Part shown: positions 43,021 to 51,620 of the stretch, piece after piece
Numbering within the stretch: the stretch's first letter is position 1
Layout of the letters: every line of letters starts with the position of its first letter
Assembly: GCF_010731695.1 (NCBI RefSeq)
Contig: NZ_AP022586.1
Span: forward strand, 2,790,001 to 2,854,000
Direction of reading: 5' to 3'
Source: Mycolicibacterium litorale
Lineage (GTDB): Bacteria; Actinomycetota; Actinomycetes; Mycobacteriales; Mycobacteriaceae
Length of the DNA: 64,000 bases
Notes under the pieces: model-generated
What the model was told of the DNA's origin: nothing
Seen by the model: only the letters and a program-made list of their open reading frames with translations
The model's database searches: none
Program-made: the position numbers and the translations under genes

Positions 43021-45294
43021 ATGGAGACAACTGACGCTCGCGGACATGGCGATATGCCCGACGACCCTGTCGACGTGACGAGTGTGACTCTTGAGGCGAA
43101 GGCAGCGCTCGGAAGCGGTCAGTCTTTCTGGCGCACGAAGGCCGTGGGCGGGCTGCCCGCCGTGGTGCTCACCGACGGCCCCCACGGTGTGCGCGCTCAG
43201 GCCGACGCAGCGGACAATTTCGGTGTCGCCGGTAGCGCTCCGGCGACGTGCTTTCCACCGGCCGCCGGCCTTGCGCAGAGTTGGGATCGCGGGCTCGTCG
43301 AGCGTGTGGGCGCCGCACTCGCCGACGAGGCTCGATCCCTCGGTGTGAATGTCCTGCTCGGCCCCGGCGTGAACATCAAGCGTGACCCGCGCTGCGGACG
43401 CAATTTCGAGTACTTGTCGGAAGATCCGATTCTCAGCGGCATGCTGGGCGCGTCGTGGGTGAACGGACTGCAAGGCGGTGGGGTCGGCGCGTCCGTCAAG
43501 CATTTGGCGGCCAACAACGCCGAGAGCGACAGGATGCGATCAGACTCTCGCGTCGAGCCGCGCGCGCTGCGGGAGATCTACCTGAAGAGTTTCGAGCGTG
43601 TGGTCACCGAATCTCAACCGTGGACGGTGATGTGCTCGTACAACAAGATCAACGGCGTCTACGCGTCGGAGAACCGATGGCTGCTGACCGATGTGTTACG
43701 GCACCAATGGGGCTTCACCGGTGCCGTGGTCAGTGATTGGGGGGCAGTCAACGACCGTGTCGCGGCAATGGCTGCCGGCCTTGATCTCGCGATGCCCGGC
43801 GGCGACCCGTCGCTCGACGACGAGGTGATCGCCGCTGTCGCGGCTGGAGATCTCGACGAGGCGACAGTGGACGAAACCGCGGGCCGCGTCATAGGTCTCC
43901 TGCGGCGCGCCGCCGACAACTCAGGCCCCGTCGAGGCCGTGGACCTCGACGCCCATCATGCTCTTGCCCGCGAGGCGGCCAGCCGTAGCGTCGCGCTGCT
44001 CAAGAATGCCGGTGGCGTCCTGCCGCTGGCGCCGGACCGCAGGCTGGCGGTCATCGGTCGCTTCGCCACCGAACCGCACTATCAGGGCGGTGGAAGTTCC
44101 CGTGTCAACGCCGCCCGCGTCGACATCCCCCTCGACGAAATCCGTAGTCGCACTGCGGCGGACGTCACTTGCACCGCCGGGTTCGGCGCGGAGGGGGACC
44201 CGGCGCACGCCCGCGCCGACGCGGTGGCGGCGGCTCGCGCGGCCGACGTCGCCGTCGTGTTCTTGGGATTGTCCGATCTCGACGAGTCCGAGGGCTACGA
44301 CCGTGACGACATCGATCTGCCGGAGGAGCAGTTGCACCTGCTGGCCGCCGTAGCGGAGGTCCAACCGCACACTGTCGCCGTTCTGTCCCACGGCGGCGTG
44401 GTGCGCCTGGACGACGTGGATCGGCGTGCAGCAGCTGTCCTCGACGGGGGCCTGCTCGGGCAGGGCGGCGGCGCGGCGGTGGCCGACGTGCTGTTCGGAG
44501 TCGTCAATCCGTCGGGGCGCCTCGCCGAAACGGTGCCCGTACGTCTGGAAGATGTTCCGTCCTTCCTGAACTTCCCGGGTGAACACTCCCATGTCCTCTA
44601 CGGCGAAGGAATCCATGTGGGGTATCGGTGGTACGACGCCCGCGCGTTCGAGGTGACGTATCCCTTCGGACATGGGCTGTCCTACACGACATTCGGGTAC
44701 GGCAGTGTCGAGGCCCGGACCGAAGACGGCGCCATCCGCGTGGCGCTACCGGTGAGCAATACCGGTCCCCGCGATGGCCGTGAAGTGGTGCAGGTGTACG
44801 TATCCAAGGCCGCGTCCGACGTGCAGCGACCACCGCAGGAATTGAAGGGATTCCAGGTCGTCGATCTGCCCCGCGGATCCACCTCGATGGTGGTCATTCG
44901 TATTGCCCTGGAGGATTTGGCGTACTGGGACGACCGCGTCGACGACTGGGTCCTCGAGGGCGGTGACTACACCATTCGGGTCGGCAGTTCGAGCCGGGAT
45001 ATCCGCTGTACGACGGACGTTCGGCTCGAGGGCGACGGACCGCGCATCGCGTTGTCCGAGAATTCGACGATTGCCGAGGTGCTGGCGCACCCCGTCGCCG
45101 GACCGCTGTTCACCGCGATGGCGCGACAGGCCATGCCCGCGATGCCCGACGCGTTGAGCAGCGATGGCGAGCTGGTCAAGATGGTCGGATCAATCCCCCT
45201 CCATCGCATCCGGCGCTTCGCCGGCGGCATCGGTCAGACCGCGATCGATCGGCTTCTGCAACAGGCGAATCAGCCACTGGACGGGCAGCAGTAA
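43021..45294 (+). CDS. Glycoside hydrolase family 3 beta-glucosidase
   Basis: A 757-residue GH3 enzyme: an N-terminal (alpha/beta)8 barrel with GPGVNIKRDPRCGRNFEYLSEDP and SVKHLAANNAESDR, the catalytic nucleophile Asp239 in VVSDWGAV, a GH3 C-terminal alpha/beta domain (about residues 320-540) and a fibronectin-III-like domain (about 580-655, EVVQVYVSK and QELKGFQ). No signal peptide is visible, so it acts in the cytoplasm on short glycosides. The sugar is unknown. The ATG at 43021 has no ribosome site, and an internal ATG at 43054 is possible. Confidence 0.9.
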   Translation: METTDARGHGDMPDDPVDVTSVTLEAKAALGSGQSFWRTKAVGGLPAVVLTDGPHGVRAQADAADNFGVAGSAPATCFPPAAGLAQSWDRGLVERVGAALADEARSLGVNVLLGPGVNIKRDPRCGRNFEYLSEDPILSGMLGASWVNGLQGGGVGASVKHLAANNAESDRMRSDSRVEPRALREIYLKSFERVVTESQPWTVMCSYNKINGVYASENRWLLTDVLRHQWGFTGAVVSDWGAVNDRVAAMAAGLDLAMPGGDPSLDDEVIAAVAAGDLDEATVDETAGRVIGLLRRAADNSGPVEAVDLDAHHALAREAASRSVALLKNAGGVLPLAPDRRLAVIGRFATEPHYQGGGSSRVNAARVDIPLDEIRSRTAADVTCTAGFGAEGDPAHARADAVAAARAADVAVVFLGLSDLDESEGYDRDDIDLPEEQLHLLAAVAEVQPHTVAVLSHGGVVRLDDVDRRAAAVLDGGLLGQGGGAAVADVLFGVVNPSGRLAETVPVRLEDVPSFLNFPGEHSHVLYGEGIHVGYRWYDARAFEVTYPFGHGLSYTTFGYGSVEARTEDGAIRVALPVSNTGPRDGREVVQVYVSKAASDVQRPPQELKGFQVVDLPRGSTSMVVIRIALEDLAYWDDRVDDWVLEGGDYTIRVGSSSRDIRCTTDVRLEGDGPRIALSENSTIAEVLAHPVAGPLFTAMARQAMPAMPDALSSDGELVKMVGSIPLHRIRRFAGGIGQTAIDRLLQQANQPLDGQQ

Positions 45295-45397
45295 AACGCG
45301 GAATCTCGCTGGGTCTCCTGCGTCGTGGGTTCCAGTTGGTTATGCTCCGACTGGTCAGAGCATTTCGGTGCCAGACTCAACCAAGAGGTGCCGTTCG

Positions 45398-46426
45398 ATG
45401 GATGAGTTTCCGCAGGACTACAAGCTCTTCGACCTCGGCGACGTGACGCTGCAGCATGGTGCCACGCTGCGCGGCGCGAAGCTCGCGTACAAGACGTACG
45501 GTGAGTTGAACGCCGACAAGACGAACGCGGTCGTGTTCCCGACGTGGTATTCCGGCCGCCATTGGGACAACGAGTGGTTGATCGGCGACGGAATGGCCCT
45601 GGACCCTGCGAAGTACTTCGTCATCGTCCCGAACATGCTGGGCAACGGCCTGTCGACCTCGCCGTCGAACACACCACCCCCGTACGATGCCGCGCGCTTC
45701 CCGCATGTCACCTTCTACGATCAGGTCGAACAGCAACACAAGCTCGTCGAGTCGTTCGGGATCGAGACACTTGCGCTGGTGACCGGCTGGTCGATGGGTG
45801 CCGGGCAGACCTACCAGTGGGCCGTCAGCTATCCGGATATGGTGCAGCGCGCCATGCCATTCTGCGGTTCCTCAAAGACCAGCGAGCACAACATCGTGTT
45901 CCTCGAAGGCGTGAAGGCCGCACTGACGGCGGACGCAGCGTTCAAGGAGGGTTGGTACACCGACAAGCCCGTCAAGGGACTGCGTGCGGCCGCCCGGGTC
46001 TATGCCGGGTGGGGTTTCTCGCAGGCGTTCTATTGGCAGCAGGAGTACAAGAAGATGGGGTATTCCTCGCTCGAGGACTTCCTCGTCGGCTTCTGGGAGG
46101 GCTTCTTCCTCGACCGCCGAGACGCCAACAATCTGTTGGCCATGCTGTGGACCTGGCAGAACGGCAACGTCGGGGCAACGCCCGGCCGAGGGTTCGACGG
46201 CGACCAGGTCGCGGCGTTGAAGACCATCAAAGCCAAGATGATCGTGCTGCCGGCCGAGAAGGATCTCTACTTTCCGCCCGAGGACGAGGAGTTCGCGGTC
46301 AGCCACATCCCGAACGCCGAGTTACGGGTCATCCCAGGCATATACGGTCACTTCGCGGGCGGCGACGCGAACCCCGAGGACAACAAGTTCATCGACGACG
46401 TCCTCAAGGAACTGTTGGCCGACTGA
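45398..46426 (+). CDS. Alpha/beta hydrolase of the homoserine O-acetyltransferase-like group
   Basis: A 342-residue alpha/beta-hydrolase resembling MetX and related acyltransferases: LAYKTYGELNADKTNAVVFP at the start, the nucleophile elbow GWSMGAGQTYQW (Ser about residue 133), and a late Asp/His pair (PAEKDLYFP and GIYGHFAGGD). The typical MetX acyl-binding details are not obvious, so it may be a hydrolase rather than a homoserine acetyltransferase. AAGAGG precedes the ATG at 45398. It stands in its own unit after the GH3 gene. Confidence 0.82.
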   Translation: MDEFPQDYKLFDLGDVTLQHGATLRGAKLAYKTYGELNADKTNAVVFPTWYSGRHWDNEWLIGDGMALDPAKYFVIVPNMLGNGLSTSPSNTPPPYDAARFPHVTFYDQVEQQHKLVESFGIETLALVTGWSMGAGQTYQWAVSYPDMVQRAMPFCGSSKTSEHNIVFLEGVKAALTADAAFKEGWYTDKPVKGLRAAARVYAGWGFSQAFYWQQEYKKMGYSSLEDFLVGFWEGFFLDRRDANNLLAMLWTWQNGNVGATPGRGFDGDQVAALKTIKAKMIVLPAEKDLYFPPEDEEFAVSHIPNAELRVIPGIYGHFAGGDANPEDNKFIDDVLKELLAD

Positions 46427-46462
46427 GTCGGCGGACCACTTCCTGCCCCTTTCACACATCGG

Positions 46463-46478
46463 GCAACTGAACCGTTGC
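46463..46478. promoter_or_regulatory. GCAAC-N6-GTTGC operator, copy 1
   Basis: GCAAC-TGAACC-GTTGC, 49 bases before the SRPBCC gene. The identical arms and spacing recur at 46509-46524. Repetition of a six-base-spaced dyad points to a dedicated repressor, most likely the ArsR protein encoded at 47000. Confidence 0.62.
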
Positions 46479-46508
46479 GTATCGAGAGGGTGGTGTGGTT
46501 GACTACAG

Positions 46509-46524
46509 GCAACTAGGAGGTTGC
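46509..46524. promoter_or_regulatory. GCAAC-N6-GTTGC operator, copy 2, covering the ribosome site
   Basis: GCAAC-TAGGAG-GTTGC has the same arms and six-base spacer as copy 1, 46 bases downstream of it. The spacer and right arm include the AGGAGG ribosome site of the SRPBCC gene (ATG 46527). Confidence 0.62.
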
Positions 46525-46526
46525 TC

Positions 46527-47003
46527 ATGTCATCGACCGACCGCATTGAGAAGTTCACCGTCCTCAACGCCCCGCTGGAGCGGGTGTGGAATGCCATCAG
46601 CGACTCGGAGAGCTTCGGCACCTGGTTCGGAATGCGCGTCGACGGACCGTTCGTGGAGGGAAGCACTGTTTCGGGTGTGATCGCCGTGACCGAGGTCGAC
46701 GACGAGGTCGCCGAACGGCAGCGCCCCTACGCCGGCGAGCCGGTCACCCTCGACATCGTCGCCGTCGAGCCGCAGCGCCGGTTCGCCTTCCGATGGAACC
46801 CGTTGCCCGGATCGGATCTGACGACTCTGGTGGAGTTCACGCTCACCGACACCGCGGACGGCGTGCAGTTCCGCGTCGTCGAGTCGGGCTTCGAGGCGCT
46901 GCCCGCCGAGCACCGGCGCTCCATCTTCGACGGCAACAGCGAGGGCTGGGCGTTGCAGATGAGGCTCATCGCCGCGTTCCTGGCACAGCCCGTCCAGCGA
47001 TGA
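46527..47003 (+). CDS. SRPBCC (START/AHSA1-like) protein
   Basis: A 158-residue ligand-binding fold protein of the AHSA1/SRPBCC type: VLNAPLERVWNAISDSESFGTWFG at the start, a central beta sheet (RRFAFRWNPLPGSDLTTLVEFTL) and a C-terminal helix (EGWALQMRLIAAFLAQ). The family binds hydrophobic ligands in a deep pocket. TAGGAGG lies seven bases before the ATG. It is translationally coupled to an ArsR-type regulator (ATGA at 47000), a pairing widespread in actinobacteria. Confidence 0.87.
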   Translation: MSSTDRIEKFTVLNAPLERVWNAISDSESFGTWFGMRVDGPFVEGSTVSGVIAVTEVDDEVAERQRPYAGEPVTLDIVAVEPQRRFAFRWNPLPGSDLTTLVEFTLTDTADGVQFRVVESGFEALPAEHRRSIFDGNSEGWALQMRLIAAFLAQPVQR

Positions 47004-47356
47004 CGGCAGGCGTGTCGCAGGCGCGGGCGGCAAAGGTCTTCGACGCGCTCGGCGAGCCGCACCGGCTGCGCATCGTCACCGGGCTGTGTCGGACGGGTCC
47101 GAGGTCCACTTTGCAGGTGGCGCAGTCACTTACGATGAGCCGCCAGGCCACGACCAAGCACCTCGAACTCCTGCAGGCGGCCGGCGTCGTCAGCAGCGCC
47201 AAGTCCGGTCGCGAGCGCATCTGGACCGTCGAACCGCAACCGCTGAGCGCGGCCGGCGACTACCTCGCCGCGCTGTCCGCCCGTTGGGACGGCGCGCTGG
47301 CGCGGCTACAGGCGTTCGTCGACGACGGTGAACCGCCCAACGGTGACCACCGGTAG
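47000..47356 (+). CDS. ArsR-family winged-helix regulator
   Basis: A 118-residue ArsR-type repressor: FDALGEPHRLRIVTGLC, then the recognition helix in LTMSRQATTKHLELLQAAGVV (about residues 40-60) and the wing GRERIWTVEP. The metal-binding cysteines or histidines of true metal sensors are absent, so it probably responds to something else, perhaps via its SRPBCC partner. It overlaps the SRPBCC stop by four bases. It is the obvious candidate to bind the two GCAAC-N6-GTTGC sites upstream. Confidence 0.88.
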   Translation: MTAGVSQARAAKVFDALGEPHRLRIVTGLCRTGPRSTLQVAQSLTMSRQATTKHLELLQAAGVVSSAKSGRERIWTVEPQPLSAAGDYLAALSARWDGALARLQAFVDDGEPPNGDHR

Positions 47357-47379
47357 TGCCGCGATCAGGTGCGTCACGT

Positions 47380-48024
47380 TCAGGGGTGGGCAAGATCCTT
47401 CTCGGGTGGCGTGGCGCCGCTGATCTGCTGCGAGATGAAACTGTGCGTGGTCAGTGGGCCCCCGAACTGCTGCAACAACCCGCCCTGGTCATTGCGTCCC
47501 AGATCGATCGGCTCGAAGCCGAACTGGTCGATCAGTTGGGCGATCTGATCGTTGGCGTCAGGGTGGTTGCCCGACAAGAACAGAACCCGCCTTCCGCCGT
47601 GCCCGTCGCTGGGGTCGCGGGCCAAGACCTTGGCCCAGGTGTGGCCGAAAGCTTTGACGACCCGCGCACCGTTGGCCCAGCCCGCCACGACATCCGAGGA
47701 CGCCCGGCCACCCAGGTCGGCGGCTGAGAAGTCCGTGTAGTCGATGGCGTTCGTAGCGTCGACGATGATGCGCTGGTTCCAGTCGGGTACCTGCTCAACC
47801 AGCCCTTGCACGGCTTCGAACGGCACGGCCAGGATGACCACATCGGCCAGCAGGGCGTCAGACACCTCGGCAGCGCTGATCCGCGGCCCCAGCGTGTCGG
47901 CCAGAGGTTTGACGGCGTGAGCGCCGCGTGAGGCGGCTACGGCCACATCGATCCCACTGCGGGCGAACTGGGCTGCCACCGCCGAACCGATATTGCCCGA
48001 GCCGATGATCGAATACGTCGTCAT
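47380..48024 (-). CDS. NADP oxidoreductase, F420-dependent type
   Basis: A 214-residue protein of the F420H2:NADP+ oxidoreductase-like family. The Rossmann loop is YSIIGSGNIGSAVAAQFARSG (residues 4-24), followed by VVILAVPFEAV (about 72-82), NAIDYTD and ARVVKAFGHTWAKVL. Members move hydride between F420 and NADP or act as nearby imine/ketone reductases. The ATG at 48024 begins the Rossmann strand; a frame open to 48054 has no better site. It is convergent with the ArsR gene. Confidence 0.84.
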   Translation of the reverse strand: MTTYSIIGSGNIGSAVAAQFARSGIDVAVAASRGAHAVKPLADTLGPRISAAEVSDALLADVVILAVPFEAVQGLVEQVPDWNQRIIVDATNAIDYTDFSAADLGGRASSDVVAGWANGARVVKAFGHTWAKVLARDPSDGHGGRRVLFLSGNHPDANDQIAQLIDQFGFEPIDLGRNDQGGLLQQFGGPLTTHSFISQQISGATPPEKDLAHP

Positions 48025-48235
48025 GATCGTCTCTTCTCTCGTTGCAGCGATCACCCGGTTGCGGTCGCATCGGGCACGCCTACATAAGCGTCCGAACGGG
48101 CCGGCTATTCCGTGCTCGACGCCGGCGCTGCAGGCACCCCCACCACCGCCACCTCATTGGTCGTCTCGCTTCAGACGCGCGGCCGGAACAAGTGACCGCT
48201 ACGTTTGTCCGGGAACCAGTTGAAAGGAGTCGGTC

Positions 48236-48802
48236 ATGAGTACGCCGACACGCGCCACCTTCCGCACGATGGCCGAAGGCACCGCCGGAGACTACGCGCT
48301 GATCGGTCGCGCCGAAGAGGCGAACAATGCCGGCCTGGTACCCCGCGTCCTGTCACTGGTGGAAGTCCTCGCTGACGGCGAGCAGGCTTATCCGATCAGT
48401 CGGCTGGACCACTCACTGCAGTCGGCGACCCGGGCCTTCGACGACGGACGGTCCGTCGACTACGTGGTTGCGGCGCTTCTGCATGACATCGGTGACACGT
48501 ACGCGCCTCATGCCCACGGCGCGTTCGCCTCAGCAGTCCTCGCGCCCTACGTGTCGGAACGTCTGGCTTGGATTGTGAAGGTGCACCCCGAATTCCAGAA
48601 GTATTACTACGCCCCGCACATGGGTGGCATCCGAGACGCTCGGGAAGAATACCGCGGACACCAATGGTTCGACGACTGCGTGGAGTTCTGCGAGAAGTAC
48701 GACCAGAACTGTTTCGACTCGCAGTTCGAGCATCGTCCGCTCGAGTTCTTCCGCCCGATGGTCGAGCAGGTCTTCGCCCGCGAGCCGTGGGCCGCGCACT
48801 GA
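48236..48802 (+). CDS. HD-domain protein, PhnZ/mixed-valent diiron-oxygenase-like
   Basis: A 188-residue HD-fold protein. The metal ligands are LDHSLQSATRA (His about 60), ALLHDIGD (His/Asp about 83-84), PHAHGA (His about 93), IVKVHPEF (His about 118) and a late Asp in WFDDCVEF. The HxLQxA motif combined with the HD motif is the pattern of PhnZ and related HD-domain oxygenases rather than of nucleotide phosphohydrolases. That would make it a diiron oxygenase that cleaves C-P or C-C bonds; this is inference. AAAGGAG lies about seven bases before the ATG. Confidence 0.75.
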   Translation: MSTPTRATFRTMAEGTAGDYALIGRAEEANNAGLVPRVLSLVEVLADGEQAYPISRLDHSLQSATRAFDDGRSVDYVVAALLHDIGDTYAPHAHGAFASAVLAPYVSERLAWIVKVHPEFQKYYYAPHMGGIRDAREEYRGHQWFDDCVEFCEKYDQNCFDSQFEHRPLEFFRPMVEQVFAREPWAAH

Positions 48803-48855
48803 TCCCGCGCCCTGCCAGCCGATGGCAGTCAGTTCTCCAGTCCTGCGCCTGAACA

Positions 48856-50286
48856 TCAGTCCTTGGGCCGGTCGTGTCGCCCGAAGATCACGGGGCGATG
48901 CACCGACCATGGACGAACGTTCTCCAATTCGAAGGCAAGCGCGAGCAGGAGATCCTCGCGGCCGTGAGCGGCCATGAAGTGGGTTCCGATGGGGAGGGCG
49001 TCAGCGTTCCAGTACAGCGGCACGGACATGGCGGGCGAACCGACGGCGTTGGCGTACCAGGTGAATGGCGAGTACTCAGCGTCACGATCCAGCAGTTCCA
49101 GAGGATCCGTTGGATCTGCTGTGAAGAAGCCGAGCGGAGGTGGCGGCGCTGCCAGCGTCGGAGTCAGGAACACATCGAACTCGGCCCAGAACGCCGAAAT
49201 CTGGTGTTCGGCTCGTTCGAGAGTCGCAATGGCACCGCGTATGGCGGCAGGTGAGAAACTGCGACCATGCGCGACAACAGCGTCGGTGTAGGGTTCGAGG
49301 TCGCCGGGACGCGGGGGGTATCCGAGGACAGCGATCCAATGGTCAAGCCACGCTGCGGCTCCCGCGGTGTAGAGGATCAAGAAGGCGCGCTCGAGCTCCG
49401 CGAAGTCGCCCGGCAGCTTGGTCTCGGCGACGGTGTGACCCAGGCGCGCGCAGAGTTGGACCGCGTCGTCAACCGCTTCTTCGCAATCACTGTCAACCGG
49501 GGTCCCGAGTGGCGGTGTTGTGGCGTAACCAATTCGGAGTGCCGGCTTTGGTGAGGAGCTCAGGGTGAAACGGTCGCCGCCGCCCGCTGAACCGACGGCG
49601 CGGGCGTGGAGGACTGCGGCACTATCACGCACTGTTCGTGTCAAGACGTGCTCAGACCAGATCCCGGACGCAGGGCTACCAGACAACAGCTCAGGGATCA
49701 GCGCGCGGTGCCTGCTCGGTTTGAGTCCGAAAAGCCCGCAGGCCGATGCGGGAATTCGGATAGAACCGGCCGCATCGTTGCCGTGGGCGATGGGGACGAC
49801 ACCGGCCGCCACCGCTGCCGCCGCGCCGCCGCTCGATCCTCCTGTGGTGCGGGTGGGGTCCCACGGATTGCGGCAAGGCCCGTGCGCCGCAGAGTCGGCG
49901 GTTGACAGTAGCGCGAATTCACACGTCGCCGAGGTACCAATGGGGATCAGGCCGGCCGCGCGGTATTGGCGGACGATCTGGCTGTCGACGGTGGCGACGA
50001 AGTCACGCAGGTATCGCGAGCCTGAGGTGTGCCGTATGCCGGCCTGCAACGCCAGGTGGTCCTTGATCAAGCAAGGTACACCGGCCAGCGGCGCATCGAC
50101 GTCGACCGTAGCGGCGTGGGCGCGCGCCGTCTCCACCATGCTCGTCACCTGGAACCCGAGAAGCGCGTTCAGAGATTCCGCCCGGGCGATGGCGCTCTCG
50201 ACCACCTCTTCGGCCGAAATCATCCCAGCCCGGATGGACTCGGCGATGGCTATCCCGTCGCTGGCTGCCAACTCGTCTTCGTTCAT
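48856..50286 (-). CDS. Amidase (amidase-signature family)
   Basis: A 476-residue amidase-signature hydrolase. The catalytic triad is complete: Lys75 in PCLIKDH, the cis-Ser in TTGGSSGGAAAA (Ser152) and the nucleophile Ser175 in DAAGSIRIPAS. These enzymes hydrolyse carboxamides to acid and ammonia. The neighbouring LacI regulator, APC permease and LLM monooxygenase may form one catabolic unit with it, for an amide- or amine-containing compound. It diverges from the LacI gene; an AACGTT-centred site lies between them. Confidence 0.9.
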   Translation of the reverse strand: MNEDELAASDGIAIAESIRAGMISAEEVVESAIARAESLNALLGFQVTSMVETARAHAATVDVDAPLAGVPCLIKDHLALQAGIRHTSGSRYLRDFVATVDSQIVRQYRAAGLIPIGTSATCEFALLSTADSAAHGPCRNPWDPTRTTGGSSGGAAAAVAAGVVPIAHGNDAAGSIRIPASACGLFGLKPSRHRALIPELLSGSPASGIWSEHVLTRTVRDSAAVLHARAVGSAGGGDRFTLSSSPKPALRIGYATTPPLGTPVDSDCEEAVDDAVQLCARLGHTVAETKLPGDFAELERAFLILYTAGAAAWLDHWIAVLGYPPRPGDLEPYTDAVVAHGRSFSPAAIRGAIATLERAEHQISAFWAEFDVFLTPTLAAPPPPLGFFTADPTDPLELLDRDAEYSPFTWYANAVGSPAMSVPLYWNADALPIGTHFMAAHGREDLLLALAFELENVRPWSVHRPVIFGRHDRPKD

Positions 50287-50416
50287 ACCTGCGTCCCCGC
50301 TCTATTCATGAACCATGTTCACAGGCAGTCTGTTTCGCTACGGCTGCGGACTCGCAGCACTACTGTGTGCGGGAGGGCATACTCGCCGTGATGCGTTCAC
50401 ACCCGTCGGCCGTGAC

Positions 50417-50428
50417 GATAACGTTCTC
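50417..50428. promoter_or_regulatory. AACGTT-centred site between amidase and LacI genes
   Basis: GATAACGTTCTC; its reverse complement GAGAACGTTATC resembles the AGGAACGTTxCT sites before the permease gene. LacI operators characteristically have a central CG in a short palindrome. Position fits autoregulation and control of the amidase. Confidence 0.5.
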
Positions 50429-50477
50429 CGCGTGGTTCCGCTGAGGATGTGTGACCGAAGGCCTAGATTGAGCGCAC

Positions 50478-51479
50478 ATGGCAGCTGAACGCGGCAGAGG
50501 CAGGGTTACCTTGCGTGACGTGGCACTCGCCGCGAACGTTTCCACCACGACTGTGTCGGATTCGTTGAACGGCAGCGGCTCGCTGCCCGTGACGACCCGA
50601 CAGCGGGTGCGCAAGATCGCTGCCGAGTTGGGATACCGTCCCAGCGTCGCCGCGCGGTCTCTGCGCAACGGACGGACCGGAACCCTGGTGATCACGATGT
50701 TGCCGAGCGAGGTTGACGCCGAATCGCTCTGGCATGTCGACTATTTCATGCGGGTGATGGCCGGAGCCGCGATCGAGGCGAACCAACGCGGCTTTCTCCT
50801 CGCGGTTGCGCCGGCACACATGCAGCTGGATGCCGCGCACGACGGGCTCATCGCCGTCGACCCCTCCAAAGAGGATGACCTGGTCGAGTCCGCGCGCCTC
50901 CGCGGTACCCCGGCGAGCACGGTGGGACGCACCGACTCCACCGCGGCGAGTTGGGTCGACAACGACTGGGCCGGCGTCGTCGCCGACGTCCTCGATCATC
51001 TCGAACGGGGTGGTTCGCGTCGGCCGATGCTGATCACCCCGGACTCCCCTGCGTCGTACATCCATTCCGTCGAGCACGAGTTCACGTCCTGGTGCGCCCG
51101 GCGAGGTTTCGCCGACCGCAGATCCCGAATCCCGGGCGCCTTCAATCCGGCGGCGGCTCGCGCCGCCGTGCGGGACATCCTCGACGATCCCGACCCCCCG
51201 GACGCGCTCTTCGTCGGCCTGGATCAGCTCGCGCTGGCCGCGGAACTGGCCGCGATGGACGTGGGGCTGCGCGTCCCGCAGGACCTCATGCTGGTGAACA
51301 TCGGTGACGGTGCCGCGGTCGCGCTTGCGCCCGTGCCGATCTCGGTGGTCGAACTGCATGCTGAGGAGATGGGCCGGACCGCGGTGCGCATGCTGGTCGA
51401 CCAGATCGAACAGAACGCCGAACCCGGCCGCGAGGTGGTGTCCGCGCATCTCGTCGTCCGCGCCAGTTCTCAGCGGTAG
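50478..51479 (+). CDS. LacI family transcriptional regulator
   Basis: A 333-residue LacI protein. The helix-turn-helix with hinge is RVTLRDVALAANVSTTTVSDSLNGSG (about residues 9-34) and SVAARSLRNGRT; a periplasmic-binding-protein-like effector domain follows (about 65-325, DALFVGLDQLALAAELAAM, VELHAEEMGRTAVRML). Effectors are usually sugars or nucleosides, but the neighbours here (amidase, APC permease, LLM monooxygenase) suggest another catabolic substrate. Its likely sites are the AACGTT motifs at 50417, 51519 and 51575. Confidence 0.9.
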   Translation: MAAERGRGRVTLRDVALAANVSTTTVSDSLNGSGSLPVTTRQRVRKIAAELGYRPSVAARSLRNGRTGTLVITMLPSEVDAESLWHVDYFMRVMAGAAIEANQRGFLLAVAPAHMQLDAAHDGLIAVDPSKEDDLVESARLRGTPASTVGRTDSTAASWVDNDWAGVVADVLDHLERGGSRRPMLITPDSPASYIHSVEHEFTSWCARRGFADRRSRIPGAFNPAAARAAVRDILDDPDPPDALFVGLDQLALAAELAAMDVGLRVPQDLMLVNIGDGAAVALAPVPISVVELHAEEMGRTAVRMLVDQIEQNAEPGREVVSAHLVVRASSQR

Positions 51480-51518
51480 GGCGCCGGAGCACGTCACCAA
51501 GCCGTAGCGCGCGGTAAC

Positions 51519-51530
51519 AGGAACGTTACT
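51519..51530. promoter_or_regulatory. AACGTT-centred LacI-type operator 1 (permease promoter)
   Basis: AGGAACGTTACT. A second site at 51575-51586 is, on the opposite strand, AGGAACGTTTCT, which differs at one base. Both lie upstream of the permease start (51621). The neighbouring LacI protein is the natural candidate to bind them. Confidence 0.6.
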
Positions 51531-51574
51531 GTTGCAGCCGCCCAGCGACACATGACGCCCCTAACTTTCAGCAC

Positions 51575-51586
51575 AGAAACGTTCCT
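51575..51586. promoter_or_regulatory. AACGTT-centred LacI-type operator 2 (permease promoter)
   Basis: AGAAACGTTCCT, the inverted near-copy of operator 1. The 56-base spacing between the two centres, about five helical turns, would allow a repressor dimer pair or a looped tetramer. Confidence 0.6.
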
Positions 51587-51620
51587 GCGCCCCCGCGGGA
51601 GCCTTGCTGAAGGAGCGCCC

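Noticed and set aside
45342..45363. Inverted repeat ATGCTC-N10-GAGCAT before the alpha/beta hydrolase as an operator
   Set aside because: Short arms and no neighbouring regulator; may be chance or part of the promoter, so it was not listed as a site.
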